Below are positions 40,778 through 51,003 of a DNA stretch of 64,000 nt, piece after piece. The stretch is from Branchipolynoe longqiensis (lineage: Eukaryota > Annelida > Polychaeta > Phyllodocida > Polynoidae): NCBI GenBank assembly GCA_030323885.1, contig CM059187.1, forward strand, positions 123,223,593 through 123,287,592. The letters run 5' to 3'. Below the pieces are notes generated by a model. It was not told the DNA's origin. It saw only the letters and a program-made list of their open reading frames with translations, and did not search any database. The position numbers were made by a program, and so were the translations under genes. The number at the start of each line of letters is the position of its first letter. Position 1 is the first letter of the stretch.

Positions 40778-41684
40778 CATCATCATCATGCTGTCGGTCG
40801 CGATGCGACAAAGACTGCTTTCATTACTTGACTGCCGCTCTCCATTTAGCTCTCTGCTGTGAGAGTTGTGTCCATGAGTCGGTCTTAATGTCTCTCAGCT
40901 TCAGGTTTCTCTTGATGGTATCTTTGAACCGGAGACGGGGGCGCCCTCTCTTTCTGTAGCCAAAAGACAGTTGAGAATAGAGGATCTGCTTTGGTAGCCT
41001 GTCTGATGACATCCTCATGAGGTGTCCAGTCCACCGGAGATTCTTTTTGATCAGAAGATCTTCCATAGAGGGCAGCCCCATCCGTTCGAGTATTTCCTTA
41101 TTCGTCACTTTGTCCTTCCAGGTTAGCCTCATGATTGAACGCAGATGTCGCATCATGAAGGCATGCAGCTTTTTCACCTGCTGTCTGTACGTGTCCAGGC
41201 CTCGGCTCCGTATAGTAGGGTGGATAGCACGATTGCGCAGTAGATCTTACCTTTGACCCGAATGGACACATGGTGGTTGTTCCAGAGTCTCTGGCGTAGT
41301 CGGCCGAAAGATGCGCTAGCCTTGGCCATCCTCCTCTGTATCTCAGCATCAATGCGTCCATCACTTGATATAGTGCATCCGAGATAGGTGAATTCCGGAA
41401 CAGAGTTCAGCTTGTTTCCGTCAACCATGATCTCCTCCTCTCGGGTTCTTGTAGAGTTGGGTTGGTACAGCACCTCCGTCTTCTTGATGTTAATTTTCAG
41501 GCCAAACTTCTTTGATGCATCGGAAAAAAGAAAGCCGTCCACCCCCTATTTTCTGGATCTCTTCAGCAGAGTGGGCAACCAGTGCACTGTCATCTGCGAA
41601 TAGCAGCTCTCTCACCAGTATCTGAGTAGTCTTGGTCTTTGCTCTGAAGTGTGCGACATTGAATAGGTCAGCGCTCTGTCTGGA
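40778..41684 (-). pseudogene. RTE-type LINE, 3' part, broken and cut by gap (copy A)
   Basis: Minus-strand 3' portion of the element that is fuller at 48924-50920. The terminal (ATG)n and short 3' UTR are intact. Compared with copy B it lacks one base near 41190 and carries about 10 extra bases near 41523-41548, both disrupting the frame, and it stops at the N gap inside the RT domain. These indels lie next to the contig end, so they may be assembly errors. Confidence 0.85.
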
Positions 41685-42184
41685 NNNNNNNNNNNNNNNN
41701 NNNNNNNNNNNNNNNNNNNNNNNNNNNNNNNNNNNNNNNNNNNNNNNNNNNNNNNNNNNNNNNNNNNNNNNNNNNNNNNNNNNNNNNNNNNNNNNNNNNN
41801 NNNNNNNNNNNNNNNNNNNNNNNNNNNNNNNNNNNNNNNNNNNNNNNNNNNNNNNNNNNNNNNNNNNNNNNNNNNNNNNNNNNNNNNNNNNNNNNNNNNN
41901 NNNNNNNNNNNNNNNNNNNNNNNNNNNNNNNNNNNNNNNNNNNNNNNNNNNNNNNNNNNNNNNNNNNNNNNNNNNNNNNNNNNNNNNNNNNNNNNNNNNN
42001 NNNNNNNNNNNNNNNNNNNNNNNNNNNNNNNNNNNNNNNNNNNNNNNNNNNNNNNNNNNNNNNNNNNNNNNNNNNNNNNNNNNNNNNNNNNNNNNNNNNN
42101 NNNNNNNNNNNNNNNNNNNNNNNNNNNNNNNNNNNNNNNNNNNNNNNNNNNNNNNNNNNNNNNNNNNNNNNNNNNNNNNNNNNN
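41685..42184. other. Scaffold gap, exactly 500 N
   Basis: A round-number run of N is a placeholder for a gap of unknown size. It separates two contigs whose ends share a 7.6-kb near-identical sequence. Confidence 0.98.
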
Positions 42185-42376
42185 GGACAAGGACTGGTTG
42201 GCTCAGTGTCAGGATAATCTGAATGAGTTGGATATCAGGTCATGGTGATGGTGGCCTGGTCTTCCAGTGGGGCAGCACTATCAACTCGCCATGAGTGCGC
42301 ACTGTCACAATTCGGTACCCATCCTGATATGAGCTTAGATGTTGCTAGGTCGTAAAACAACAACAAACAAACAAAA
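42185..42376 (+). repeat. SINE, 3' part only (copy of 33893-34235)
   Basis: Begins abruptly at the gap with GGACAAGGACTGGTTGGCTC, equivalent to 34044 in the left contig, and has the same 3' module and the same flanking GCTATATGAGA. Confidence 0.9.
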
Positions 42377-42874
42377 GCTATATGAGAAGGGGCTGCCCTT
42401 GCACTGCTATGTGAGAATGGCTTCTCTTACTGCTACATGAGAAGCGACTTGCTGCTATGTGAGAAGGGCCCTTGTACTGCTACGTGAGAAGGGGCATGTG
42501 TGGTGGTGCTTACACTGCTGTGTGGGATGGTTCAGCCCGATGTGGCGTGTTGGCATGGCACAGGTGCAGCATGTAAGTTTATCCCACATTCTAACCCTGC
42601 GCTATGACGGGTATGCGCGCCACCCCACCGCCCCCACACATCCTCATAGACTGGAGTGTACACACAGTGTGGATCATCCTCACCTGACAATTGTCTGCGA
42701 TCCCACACCTGCGTGACATTCCGTGCTTACAAAGCGTCCAGGAAAGCGCCACGTGAAGGAACAACAACCCCCTTTCACCAAATAAAACACAGCCTGGGGA
42801 AAAAAAAGTGTGCAACAGTCAATGAAGGGCTCGCGCTACTGAAGTGAAAGCCAATAGAAATTAAACTACTCCCT

Positions 42875-42875
<1 letters not shown>

Positions 42876-42936
<61 letters not shown>

Positions 42937-42940
42937 TATA
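42876..42940. repeat. (TA)n microsatellite, DIRS insertion site B
   Basis: TA repeat with two TAATA interruptions, differing slightly in length and pattern from the equivalent at 34735-34797; such differences are normal between alleles. Confidence 0.85.
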
Positions 42941-43672
42941 TTTTACCTCGGTATGCCGCCTCTGGCTAGCCGTAGGCTAGGGAGAAGGAAGCACATCCGG
43001 GTCCAGCAATTAGCATAAGTAACTCACAACGGGAGGACGTTTGTGAGTTGCTCCACAGGATTTATCTACTACTACTGCTTTTATCCAAAAGTAAGTACTG
43101 TTTTCTTCGATAACTTTGTTTATCATGCTCTATAGCATCTTTTTATGAAAGTTCAGAACTTTCTTCAGTCCTGTTTGGACTTTGTACGTTTTTTAACTTA
43201 CGGATAGAACATTGCGTGCCGCTGGCACAAACGAAACCGATACTGAGTTCTATCGACACCTGTTTTTCAGACAGGGAGAAATGGCAACCCGAGTTGCTCA
43301 TTTCCTAAGAAAAGTCTCCCGGATCCTAATAGAGGATGATGTTGGGGATGCTTCTGGGTGTTTTTTATAAACACCCCTGACCGGTTTAAGGCGAACCTCC
43401 GAGTTTCGTAATATTTTCTCCAACTTGTTGGCGCTGTAGCCACAGGTGGGAGAAGTGTACGGAACAGAGAGAGGGGCCGATCTCACGATCGATGCCCTCC
43501 GTTTGGTTGGTTTCGTTACCACACACCTACGGCAAATTTAGCTTCACGCCTGTACTGACACGTTGCAAAACACGTTCTCTGTACCATGTTCCTCAACCCA
43601 GTTTACTGGCTTACACTTGTGTAGTTGAGATGATTCCGGGTTAGTAACGCTTTGGTTTCGTTACAGTTCCCG

Positions 43673-44557
43673 ATGGCCACTCGCCGGAATAAGCCGCCCG
43701 CTGCAGCGGTGGGTGTCCCCCCGACGGATTACGATTCGTCTCCACCGGCTACGGCTCCGCCGTCCCCACATCCTGGGGCTCATGCCTCGGATCAAGACAG
43801 TGATCACGCCCCTCAACCAGTGGGGTGGGAGGCGAAAATGGCGGAGATGATGGAGGAGAAGATGCGCCTTTTCCAGGCGCAGACCTTTCCAGATCCTTCC
43901 CAAATCCCTGATGAGGATTGGGAAGACTTTTCTGAGGACGAAGAGGACACGCTTTCGGCACCTGAGGTTCCGAAACCGAAAGCGCGGGGCAAGAAACGCC
44001 GCCCAGTGAGCAGTTCTGGTGACGAGTTCACAAAGAAAGCGAACTCTAAGCGCTCCAAAAAGTCCAAAAAGAAGAAGAAGAAGAAGAAGAAGGACTCCTC
44101 TTCAGACTCGTCGTCCGACTCTTCTTCCACCGAGTCGGATTCCGACACGGAACGAGCGGGAGTCTACGCCAAAATAGGCGTTAAAGCTGGCAAGAAGATT
44201 GTCAAAAAGAAAGCTCAGAAAGTGCGCACCACTACCATGATGCGCAAAACGGTGAATGGCCATTTCACTACGTTTAAACCGATCGAAGTCATCAACAAGT
44301 TGACTGAGCAGATTTCAGGAGTTAAGGGCATTCCTGCTTCGGTTTTCAAAGAGATGGATTCCGGCATTCATCTTTCCGACGAACGCCGTCGTTATGAAAC
44401 TTCCCTCTGCCTGATCCATAAGGCAGTTTTGGGTGCCTTGACGTCTGTTATCCCTGTGGCTAACAGGATGCAGACAGAGAACAAGTTCTCGTCTTTGGCG
44501 CGGGTTATGGACCGGGGCATAGCTTTGTTAGCAGCCGCTGACCCATCGGAGATTTGA
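43673..44557 (+). CDS. DIRS Gag-like protein, N-terminal part, copy B
   Basis: 294 codons from ATG 43673. Compared with copy A it has one extra Lys in the lysine run and a Ser-to-Phe change in the segment ASVFKEMDS. It ends at the same ATT TGA context, with the +1 frame open behind it. Role and domain order are as described for copy A. Confidence 0.8.
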   Translation: MATRRNKPPAAAVGVPPTDYDSSPPATAPPSPHPGAHASDQDSDHAPQPVGWEAKMAEMMEEKMRLFQAQTFPDPSQIPDEDWEDFSEDEEDTLSAPEVPKPKARGKKRRPVSSSGDEFTKKANSKRSKKSKKKKKKKKKDSSSDSSSDSSSTESDSDTERAGVYAKIGVKAGKKIVKKKAQKVRTTTMMRKTVNGHFTTFKPIEVINKLTEQISGVKGIPASVFKEMDSGIHLSDERRRYETSLCLIHKAVLGALTSVIPVANRMQTENKFSSLARVMDRGIALLAAADPSEI

Positions 44558-44990
44558 AAACGTTTTCAAATCGGTCACCACAGATGCCGGAAAAGAGGTT
44601 GCCCGCTCTAAGAAGGTAACGGACCATGATGGTAAGGAATACACCGTGTATTCCGGACCTACCCCTATCAAGAGCAAACCGCTTGATAAATCCAAGATGT
44701 TTGGGGGTCAGCTAGCTTACCTGTACAAACAGGTAGAGGTCGACTACAAGAGTGCTAAAAACACTGAAGCAAAGAGTCGTCGCTTCCAAAACCCAGCAGG
44801 GTTCAGAAAGTCTAGGACGGATTTTCGATTCCGCAGAGGAGGAAGGCCGTTCAGGGGCGGACCGTCCTTCCAGTTCAACCAGCGAGGAAGGGGCCGAGGC
44901 GACAGGCCGGCCTCAAACTGGAACGACAACCGCGGCTACAAGAGGGATTTCGTTCCCAAGCCCCAGTTCCCGAAACAAGGGAACAAGTAG
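44556..44990 (+). CDS. DIRS Gag C-terminal RGG-rich extension (+1 frame), copy B
   Basis: 144 codons, apparently identical in sequence to the copy A extension over the part compared. It needs a +1 shift to be joined to the upstream frame. RGG-rich tail at the C-terminus. Confidence 0.7.
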   Translation, partial: ENVFKSVTTDAGKEVARSKKVTDHDGKEYTVYSGPTPIKSKPLDKSKMFGGQLAYLYKQVEVDYKSAKNTEAKSRRFQNPAGFRKSRTDFRFRRGGRPFRGGPSFQFNQRGRGRGDRPASNWNDNRGYKRDFVPKPQFPKQGNK

Positions 44991-45028
44991 AGATTTCCAC
45001 ACAAACAGTGCAGCCTCCTGACCCTACA

Positions 45029-46918
45029 ATGGTCACGGAGGAAACTCAAACTGAAGTAAGCCTTTTTCAAGCAGGGAATGTTTCTAATTGTTTACATCAA
45101 TGGCAACAGTTAACCACTAATCCAGAGGTCCTGAATATTGTTAAAGGCATTCACATCCCTTTCACACAATTGCCTATACAAAAGAGAGCGCCTTTTCCGT
45201 ATCAGTTTAATTCACTAGAAAAATCTCAGCTAGATCACCAGGTTCTACTGTTTGAGTCTAAGGGCATTGTCAACAGAGTTGAACATACTGAAGGGGAATA
45301 TATTTCCAATATCTTCTCTACTCCTAAACCTGATGGTTCAATCCGAATGATTTTAGATTTAACTCAGTTGAATGAAATCATTGAATACAAACATTTCAAA
45401 ATGTTTTCTTTAGAAACAGCTCGTGATTTAATTACCCCAGGGTGTTGGCTAGCGAGTGTTGATTTAAGGGATGCGTACTACACCGTTCCTATTCACCAGA
45501 CAGATCGGAAATACCTACGTTTTCTCTGGAATGGCCAACTTTTTGAATTTACATGTTTACCTAATGGTTTGGCCTGCGCACCGCGTCTGTTTACTAAGTT
45601 GTTGAAACCAATTTTTGCACACATGGCAAAATTGGGGCATTGTATGTTTCCATACATAGATGATTCTTTTATTATGGGCCAATCTTTCACGCAATGTGAA
45701 CTCGCTGTTAAAGATTTATGCAAAATTTTCACCAAATTGGGTTTCTTCATACATAACAAGAAATCAGTTTTTTCTCCTACTCAGGAGCTTAAGTGTCTCG
45801 GGTTCATTCTGAACACCACGGCTATGACCGTTTCGCTTACACGCCAAAAGAAAGATAAGCTTTACCGCACAGCGATACAGCTGTTAGACACTTCTAGGCC
45901 AAAGATTAGACAGGTCGCGGTCCTTATCGGGGTCATGGTTTCGTATAGTCCAGCTATTCTATACGGAGCGGCACACATAAAATCCCTCGAAATTGATAAA
46001 AATTTGGCGCTGGCCCGCGCAAAGGGAAACTTTGAAAAGACCATGTTTATTTCGGAGAACGGCCTAGCCGACATTGATTGGTGGCTAAACCACTTTGACC
46101 ATTCCCCCAATCCCATTAGAATGGGAGAGCCTGACACTACCGTTACCACTGACGCGTCTCTCCAAGGGTGGGGAGCACATCAAAATGATGTAGCAACGGG
46201 AGGAAGATGGCTAGAATCGGAACTCCCCGATCATATTAACGTTCTAGAACTAAGGGCCATTTACTTGGGATTAACCAGTCTAGTAAAAATACCCAAAAAT
46301 AATGTACGTATCCTCACGGATAACACCACAGCTATGGCTTATGTCAGAAATATGGGAGGTACAAAATCGATTAAATGTAATGCAATGGCACTTCTCATTT
46401 GGAACTGGGCTCAAACCTTTGATGTCTGGTTAACTGTTAATCACATTCCAGGCACACAAAATTGTCTAGCTGACAAGATGAGTCGCCAGTTCCATGATCA
46501 CTTAGAGTGGTCACTTAATCCATCCATTTTCAAACACATTTGTCACACATGGGGTTCACCTCAGATCGATTTGTTCGCTTCGCGTAATAACTTTAAAATT
46601 CCAAAATATGTTTCGTGGCACCCGGAACCCAATGCTTGGCACATTGATGCCTTCTCCCTAAAGTGGCGACATCATTTCTTTTACATTTTCCCCCCCTTTA
46701 CTATCATTAGCAAAGTCGCCAGAAAGATTCAAATGGAGGGGACACACGCCATACTCATCGTCCCCGAGTGGCACACGCAACCGTGGCTACCGACGTTACT
46801 AGCCACAGCCAAAAGCAGCCTTCGCTTCCCAAGATTCCGAGGAAACCTCAAACATCAGGGACCACTAGAACGCCACGGAAACGTGTCGACAACTCCGTTA
46901 GTGGCATTCCTTTTTTAA
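45029..46918 (+). CDS. DIRS reverse transcriptase - RNase H - methyltransferase-like protein, copy B
   Basis: 629 codons. Two amino-acid differences from copy A are seen near the N-terminus (EVLNIV versus EVLSIV, DHQVL versus DQQVL); both lie outside catalytic motifs. All RT, RNase H and methyltransferase-like signatures are intact, so either version could be functional. Confidence 0.92.
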   Translation: MVTEETQTEVSLFQAGNVSNCLHQWQQLTTNPEVLNIVKGIHIPFTQLPIQKRAPFPYQFNSLEKSQLDHQVLLFESKGIVNRVEHTEGEYISNIFSTPKPDGSIRMILDLTQLNEIIEYKHFKMFSLETARDLITPGCWLASVDLRDAYYTVPIHQTDRKYLRFLWNGQLFEFTCLPNGLACAPRLFTKLLKPIFAHMAKLGHCMFPYIDDSFIMGQSFTQCELAVKDLCKIFTKLGFFIHNKKSVFSPTQELKCLGFILNTTAMTVSLTRQKKDKLYRTAIQLLDTSRPKIRQVAVLIGVMVSYSPAILYGAAHIKSLEIDKNLALARAKGNFEKTMFISENGLADIDWWLNHFDHSPNPIRMGEPDTTVTTDASLQGWGAHQNDVATGGRWLESELPDHINVLELRAIYLGLTSLVKIPKNNVRILTDNTTAMAYVRNMGGTKSIKCNAMALLIWNWAQTFDVWLTVNHIPGTQNCLADKMSRQFHDHLEWSLNPSIFKHICHTWGSPQIDLFASRNNFKIPKYVSWHPEPNAWHIDAFSLKWRHHFFYIFPPFTIISKVARKIQMEGTHAILIVPEWHTQPWLPTLLATAKSSLRFPRFRGNLKHQGPLERHGNVSTTPLVAFLF

Positions 46919-47877
46919 ATAAATATTTAGAACAGTTTGGCTTAGACAAAATTACACAACAGCGTTTGGTTGATGATGCGTGGAGAAAAGGAACGGTGAA
47001 AATGTATACTACGTATTTAAAGAAATGGGGTATTTATTGCCTGCTTAAGAAAGTCAAGCCAATGACTCCCACAGTATCCCAGGTAGGACTCTTCCTACGT
47101 TACCTAGAGGACGAAGGCCTAGGATATGGCGCTATTAACGCTGCCAGATGTGCTCTGTCGATAATCCTACCGCGGGTTAATGGACAAACAATGGGTAAAC
47201 ACCATGTTATTTGTTGGATCATACGATCAATTTATCAGAGGAATCCGCCTAAACCCAAATATAATAGGTTTTGGGATGTTTCTCTAGTGTTCAACCTCTT
47301 CAAGAAATGGCCAGAAAATAAGTTTCTGGACGTTAAACTTTTAGGTTTCAAAGTCGCAGTTTTGCTTCTCCTGGTCACTGGACACAGAGGCCAAACTATA
47401 GTTGCCCTGTCGCTGAATGGTCTAGAAATTGACAGTAAAGAGGCCACGTTTGATTTATCAACTTTATTAAAATCAAACCGATTAGGTGACCCCCTTTCTA
47501 CGATAGGGGTGTCTAGTTTCACTCAGGATCGCAAGTTATGTGTCGTATCTGCGATACGAAATTATATATCCAAGACAAGATTAATAAGAAACTCAAGACA
47601 GCTTTTGGTCAGCTTTATTAAGCCACACAAGGCCATTTCCAGGGATACCCTCGCCCGATGGACAATGAATGTGTTAAAACTGGCGGGAGTAAATACAGAC
47701 AGGTACTCATCGCACTCTACACGTGGTGCAATGGTGTCCAAGGCAAGATTGCTAGGCATCTCCGTTAAACGGATCCTAGCTCACGCGGGATGGAAAACCG
47801 CTACTTCGTTTGCTAGACATTACCACAAACGACTAGAGAAGCCTCAGCCGATAGCGCACAGGCTACTCACCAACTGA
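46768..47877 (+). CDS. DIRS tyrosine recombinase, copy B
   Basis: 369-codon frame, overlapping the RT ORF. It differs from copy A by Ser-to-Thr right after the first catalytic box (TGHRGQT). The Arg, His, Arg, Trp and Tyr residues are all kept. As in copy A there is no ATG near the beginning of the open frame. Confidence 0.92.
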   Translation: MAHATVATDVTSHSQKQPSLPKIPRKPQTSGTTRTPRKRVDNSVSGIPFLNKYLEQFGLDKITQQRLVDDAWRKGTVKMYTTYLKKWGIYCLLKKVKPMTPTVSQVGLFLRYLEDEGLGYGAINAARCALSIILPRVNGQTMGKHHVICWIIRSIYQRNPPKPKYNRFWDVSLVFNLFKKWPENKFLDVKLLGFKVAVLLLLVTGHRGQTIVALSLNGLEIDSKEATFDLSTLLKSNRLGDPLSTIGVSSFTQDRKLCVVSAIRNYISKTRLIRNSRQLLVSFIKPHKAISRDTLARWTMNVLKLAGVNTDRYSSHSTRGAMVSKARLLGISVKRILAHAGWKTATSFARHYHKRLEKPQPIAHRLLTN

Positions 47878-48020
47878 AAGAGAGAGGTAAGAAAAACATT
47901 GGTTTTTCCTCTTTTTTGCCATACAAATCGCTTTTCCATTGTTGCATACATAAGACATAATCACTAAAGAATAATAACAAAACAAGAATATCAGGATAAA
48001 AATTATTTTACGTAAAGGTC

Positions 48021-48153
48021 TCCCTAGCCTACGGCTAGCCAGAGGCGGCATACCGAGGTAAAATAGATTAGTTAGACGAATCTTACCTGGGTATAGATGA
48101 TGGATAACTATTGTTTTACCGAGGTAGAAGCCTCGGTTAGACGTGGGCGAGGG
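48021..48153 (+). repeat. DIRS internal complementary region, copy B
   Basis: Reverse complement of the two outer ends joined, as in copy A; the part starting TCCCTAGCCTACGGCTAGCC pairs with the left end at 42941-42983. Confidence 0.92.
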
Positions 48154-48923
48154 CCCACCCACCACGCCCTGCCACGTCTAGTCAATCACTCAATTTAGCA
48201 TGAGGTCACTTGACCTTAGGTTGTTTTTTAGAATCATTTTTATCCTGAATTAGTAGGTAAAGATTGCTGGACCCGGATGTGCTTCCTTCTCCCTCGCCCA
48301 CGTCTAACCGAGGCTTCTACCTCGGTAAAACAATAGTTATCCATCATCTATACCCAGGTAAGATTCGTCTAACTAATCTATATATATATACATAATACCT
48401 GGTGGTGTTTCTGAAATCACGAATGAGTCTTGCGTATCCTGAGCTGATATGAAACCGCAGATAGTTCTAAATAATGTCCTTCGTGTGTGATATTAGATGT
48501 AACCCCATCACCGAACCACCCTAAAAAAAACATGCAAAGAAATCCAATTAATAATATATTATATTGGATTTATATTGCATAAGTATAATTATATATATGT
48601 ATAAACATATGTCATGTATAACGTATTATGCGAGCATAAAGGGAGGGATTTTACTTATTTTTATTATTATTGTTATACTCCGTGGGACACAATACTAACC
48701 GGTGGCGCCATCTACAGCCCACCTCTCCTCCACCAGATGTTGGTTAACCAATGTCAGTTGCTGTCTGGTTCGAGGGCGCATCCCCAGGATATAATTATAT
48801 AGTATATGTGTATATATGCATATATTCATGCATGCATATAACTTATAAGTGTAATACATATATGCATGTATACATACATATACACACATACACATATATA
48901 GATACACACATGTTTAAATATAT

Positions 48924-50920
48924 CATCATCATCATGCTGTCGGTCGCGATGCGACAAAGACTGCTTTCATTACTTGACTGCCGCTCTCCATTTAGCTCTC
49001 TGCTGTGAGAGTTGTGTCCATGAGTCGGTCTTAATGTCTCTCAGCTTCAGGTTTCTCTTGATGGTATCTTTGAACCGGAGACGGGGGCGCCCTCTCTTTC
49101 TGTAGCCAGAAGACAGTTGAGAATAGAGGATCTGCTTTGGTAGCCTGTCTGATGACATCCTCATGAGGTGTCCAGTCCACCGGAGATTCTTTTTGATCAG
49201 AAGATCTTCCATAGAGGGCAGCCCCATCCGTTCGAGTATTTCCTTATTCGTCACTTTGTCCTTCCAGGTTAGCCTCATGATTGAACGCAGATGTCGCATC
49301 ATGAAGGCATGCAGCTTTTTCACCTGCTGTCTGTACGCTGTCCAGGCCTCGGCTCCGTATAGTAGGGTGGATAGCACGATTGCGCGGTAGATCTTACCTT
49401 TGACCCGAATGGACACATGGTGGTTGTTCCAGAGTCTCTGGCGTAGTCGGCCGAAAGATGCGCTAGCCTTGGCCATCCTCCTCTGTATCTCAGCATCAAT
49501 GCGTCCATCACTTGATATTGTGCATCCGAGATAGGTGAATTCCGGAACAGAGTTCAGCTTGTTTCCGTCAACCATGATCTCCTCCTCTCGGGTTCTTGTA
49601 GAGTTGGGTTGGTACAGCACCTCCGTCTTCTTGATGTTAATTTTCAGGCCAAACTTCTTTGATGCATCGGAGAAAGCGTCCACTATTTTCTGGGTCTCTT
49701 CAGCAGAGTGGGCAACCAGTGCACTGTCATCTGCGAATAGTAGCTCTCTCACCAGTATCTGAGTAGTCTTGGTCTTCGCTCTGAAGTGTGCGACATTGAA
49801 TAGGTCAGCGCTCTGTCTGGACTGTATATAGATGCCATCCCCCATGTCTCGGAAAGCCTCGTCTAGCATTGCTGATAGGAAGATGGAGAAGAGCGTGGGG
49901 GCCAGTACACAACCTTGCTTGACCCCATTGGTAACCGCAAACGATTCCGAGACTTCCCCTCCAGCACTAACGTTCGCCATCATTCCTGTATGTAGAGCCT
50001 CGATCATAGTTGTGAACTTCTCTGGGCATCCGTACTTCCTCAGTAGCTGCCATAGCCCGGTCCTCCCGACTGTATCAAATGCCTTAGTGAAATCGACAAA
50101 TACCATGTACAGTGGTCGGTCCTGCTCAATGCACTTTTCTTGTAGCTGTCGGAGACAAAATATCATATCCACAGTGCTCCGGTTACCTCTGAAGCCACAC
50201 TGTGACTCCGGAACTACACCAGGTGTTATGTGAATAGATAGTCTGTTGAGTAGGATCCTGGCGAAGATCTTCCCTGCTATGGAAAGAAGAGAGATTCCTC
50301 TATAGTTCCCACAGTCTGTTCGATCACCTTTCTTGTAGATGGTTACAATGCTGGCATCCTTCCATGCTTGGGGTACAGAACCCTCCTCCCAGGCATTGGT
50401 GATTAGTTGGTGCAGTCTGTTGAGCAGATTGTCTCCTCCATGCTTCCATACCTCGGCAGGAATTCCATCACCCCCAGGTGCTTTGCCATCTTTCAGGCTG
50501 GCGATTGCTCTAGCCATCTCATCCATGGTTGGAATCTCATCGAGGCATGTTTTGGTAATGCGCTGCTGGATGTTGTTCAGAGCTTCGTGATCTATGTCAC
50601 CAGGGACGTTGAGTAGCTTCTGGAAGTGTTCGCTCCATCTTGCCACAACTCTCTTGCTGTCGGAAAAGGTCTCCGTTCCATCTGTTGATTTCAGGTGAAC
50701 AGCTCCCTTCTTCACGGGTCCCCACACTTCCTTCAGTCCGCTGTAGAAGCCCTTCATGTTGTTTCTGTCTGCAGCTCTCTGCAGCTCCTCTGCCTTCATT
50801 TCCCACCAGTCTGACTTCAATGCACGGGTGCATTTTTGTAGCAATCTGCAGGCATCTTTGTATGCTGCAGTGGTGGATCTAGTGTTCCTGGTCTGCAACA
50901 CTCTCTGGTGGGCTTGGTCT
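48924..50920 (-). mobile_element. RTE-type LINE, 5'-truncated, RT frame intact (copy B)
   Basis: The minus-strand element ends in (ATG)n with a 3' UTR of only about 35 nt. Homology to the element seems to stop near 50920, where AT-rich simple sequence begins, so the apurinic endonuclease domain is missing. Truncated copies of the same 3' end lie at 6556, 10270, 28872 and 40778. Confidence 0.88.
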
Positions 50921-50940
50921 ATATATATAATTATATACAT
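48970..50940 (-). CDS. RTE-type reverse transcriptase, N-terminally truncated
   Basis: A 656-codon minus-strand frame; the first few codons are from flanking TA-rich DNA and the true element sequence begins near DQAHQRVLQ. RT words in order: KAPGGDGIPAEVWK (about 152-165), GNYRGISLLSIAGKIFARIL (211-230), SQCGFRGNRST, VDFTKAFDTV (282-291), GVKQGCVLAPTLFSIFLS, catalytic FADD (402-405), KTEVLY and TYLGCTISSDG. The C-terminus has the RWTGHLMRMS and KRGRPRLRFKD blocks typical of this group. Full-length RTE proteins are roughly 1000 residues with an N-terminal endonuclease, absent here, so the copy is not autonomous. Confidence 0.88.
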   Translation of the reverse strand: MYIIIYIDQAHQRVLQTRNTRSTTAAYKDACRLLQKCTRALKSDWWEMKAEELQRAADRNNMKGFYSGLKEVWGPVKKGAVHLKSTDGTETFSDSKRVVARWSEHFQKLLNVPGDIDHEALNNIQQRITKTCLDEIPTMDEMARAIASLKDGKAPGGDGIPAEVWKHGGDNLLNRLHQLITNAWEEGSVPQAWKDASIVTIYKKGDRTDCGNYRGISLLSIAGKIFARILLNRLSIHITPGVVPESQCGFRGNRSTVDMIFCLRQLQEKCIEQDRPLYMVFVDFTKAFDTVGRTGLWQLLRKYGCPEKFTTMIEALHTGMMANVSAGGEVSESFAVTNGVKQGCVLAPTLFSIFLSAMLDEAFRDMGDGIYIQSRQSADLFNVAHFRAKTKTTQILVRELLFADDSALVAHSAEETQKIVDAFSDASKKFGLKINIKKTEVLYQPNSTRTREEEIMVDGNKLNSVPEFTYLGCTISSDGRIDAEIQRRMAKASASFGRLRQRLWNNHHVSIRVKGKIYRAIVLSTLLYGAEAWTAYRQQVKKLHAFMMRHLRSIMRLTWKDKVTNKEILERMGLPSMEDLLIKKNLRWTGHLMRMSSDRLPKQILYSQLSSGYRKRGRPRLRFKDTIKRNLKLRDIKTDSWTQLSQQRAKWRAAVK

Positions 50941-51003
50941 ACATATATAAATATGTATATATATGTATATTTACATATATACATACTTACATTCATACAT
51001 ATA

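Larger units (their letters stand above)
34044..41684. repeat. Long duplicated segment, copy A (left of gap)
   Basis: This 7.64-kb segment matches 42185-49821 nearly base for base, including part of a SINE, the minisatellite, the whole DIRS element in the same site, the spacer and the 3' part of an RTE LINE. Differences are scattered substitutions, a TA-repeat length change, one AAG codon, a T-run change and small indels in the last 500 bp. The copy ends exactly at the N gap. Confidence 0.95.
42941..48380 (+). mobile_element. DIRS-type tyrosine-recombinase retrotransposon, copy B
   Basis: Same structure, same flanks and same internal gag frameshift as copy A. The shared insertion site shows that A and B are not independent insertions. 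Terminal parts: left 42941-43010, internal complementary region 48021-48153, right 48263-48380. Confidence 0.93.
42185..49821. repeat. Long duplicated segment, copy B (right of gap)
   Basis: Near-identical to 34044-41684 with a constant offset of 8141-8147 except at simple repeats and the indel near 41530. Beyond 49821 the RTE element continues into unique context, so copy B is the version with a complete right flank and copy A the one with a complete left flank. Confidence 0.95.

Noticed and set aside
34798..48380. Two independent DIRS insertions
   Set aside because: Both copies have the same flanking sequence, the same TA site and the same neighbouring RTE, so they are one insertion seen twice.
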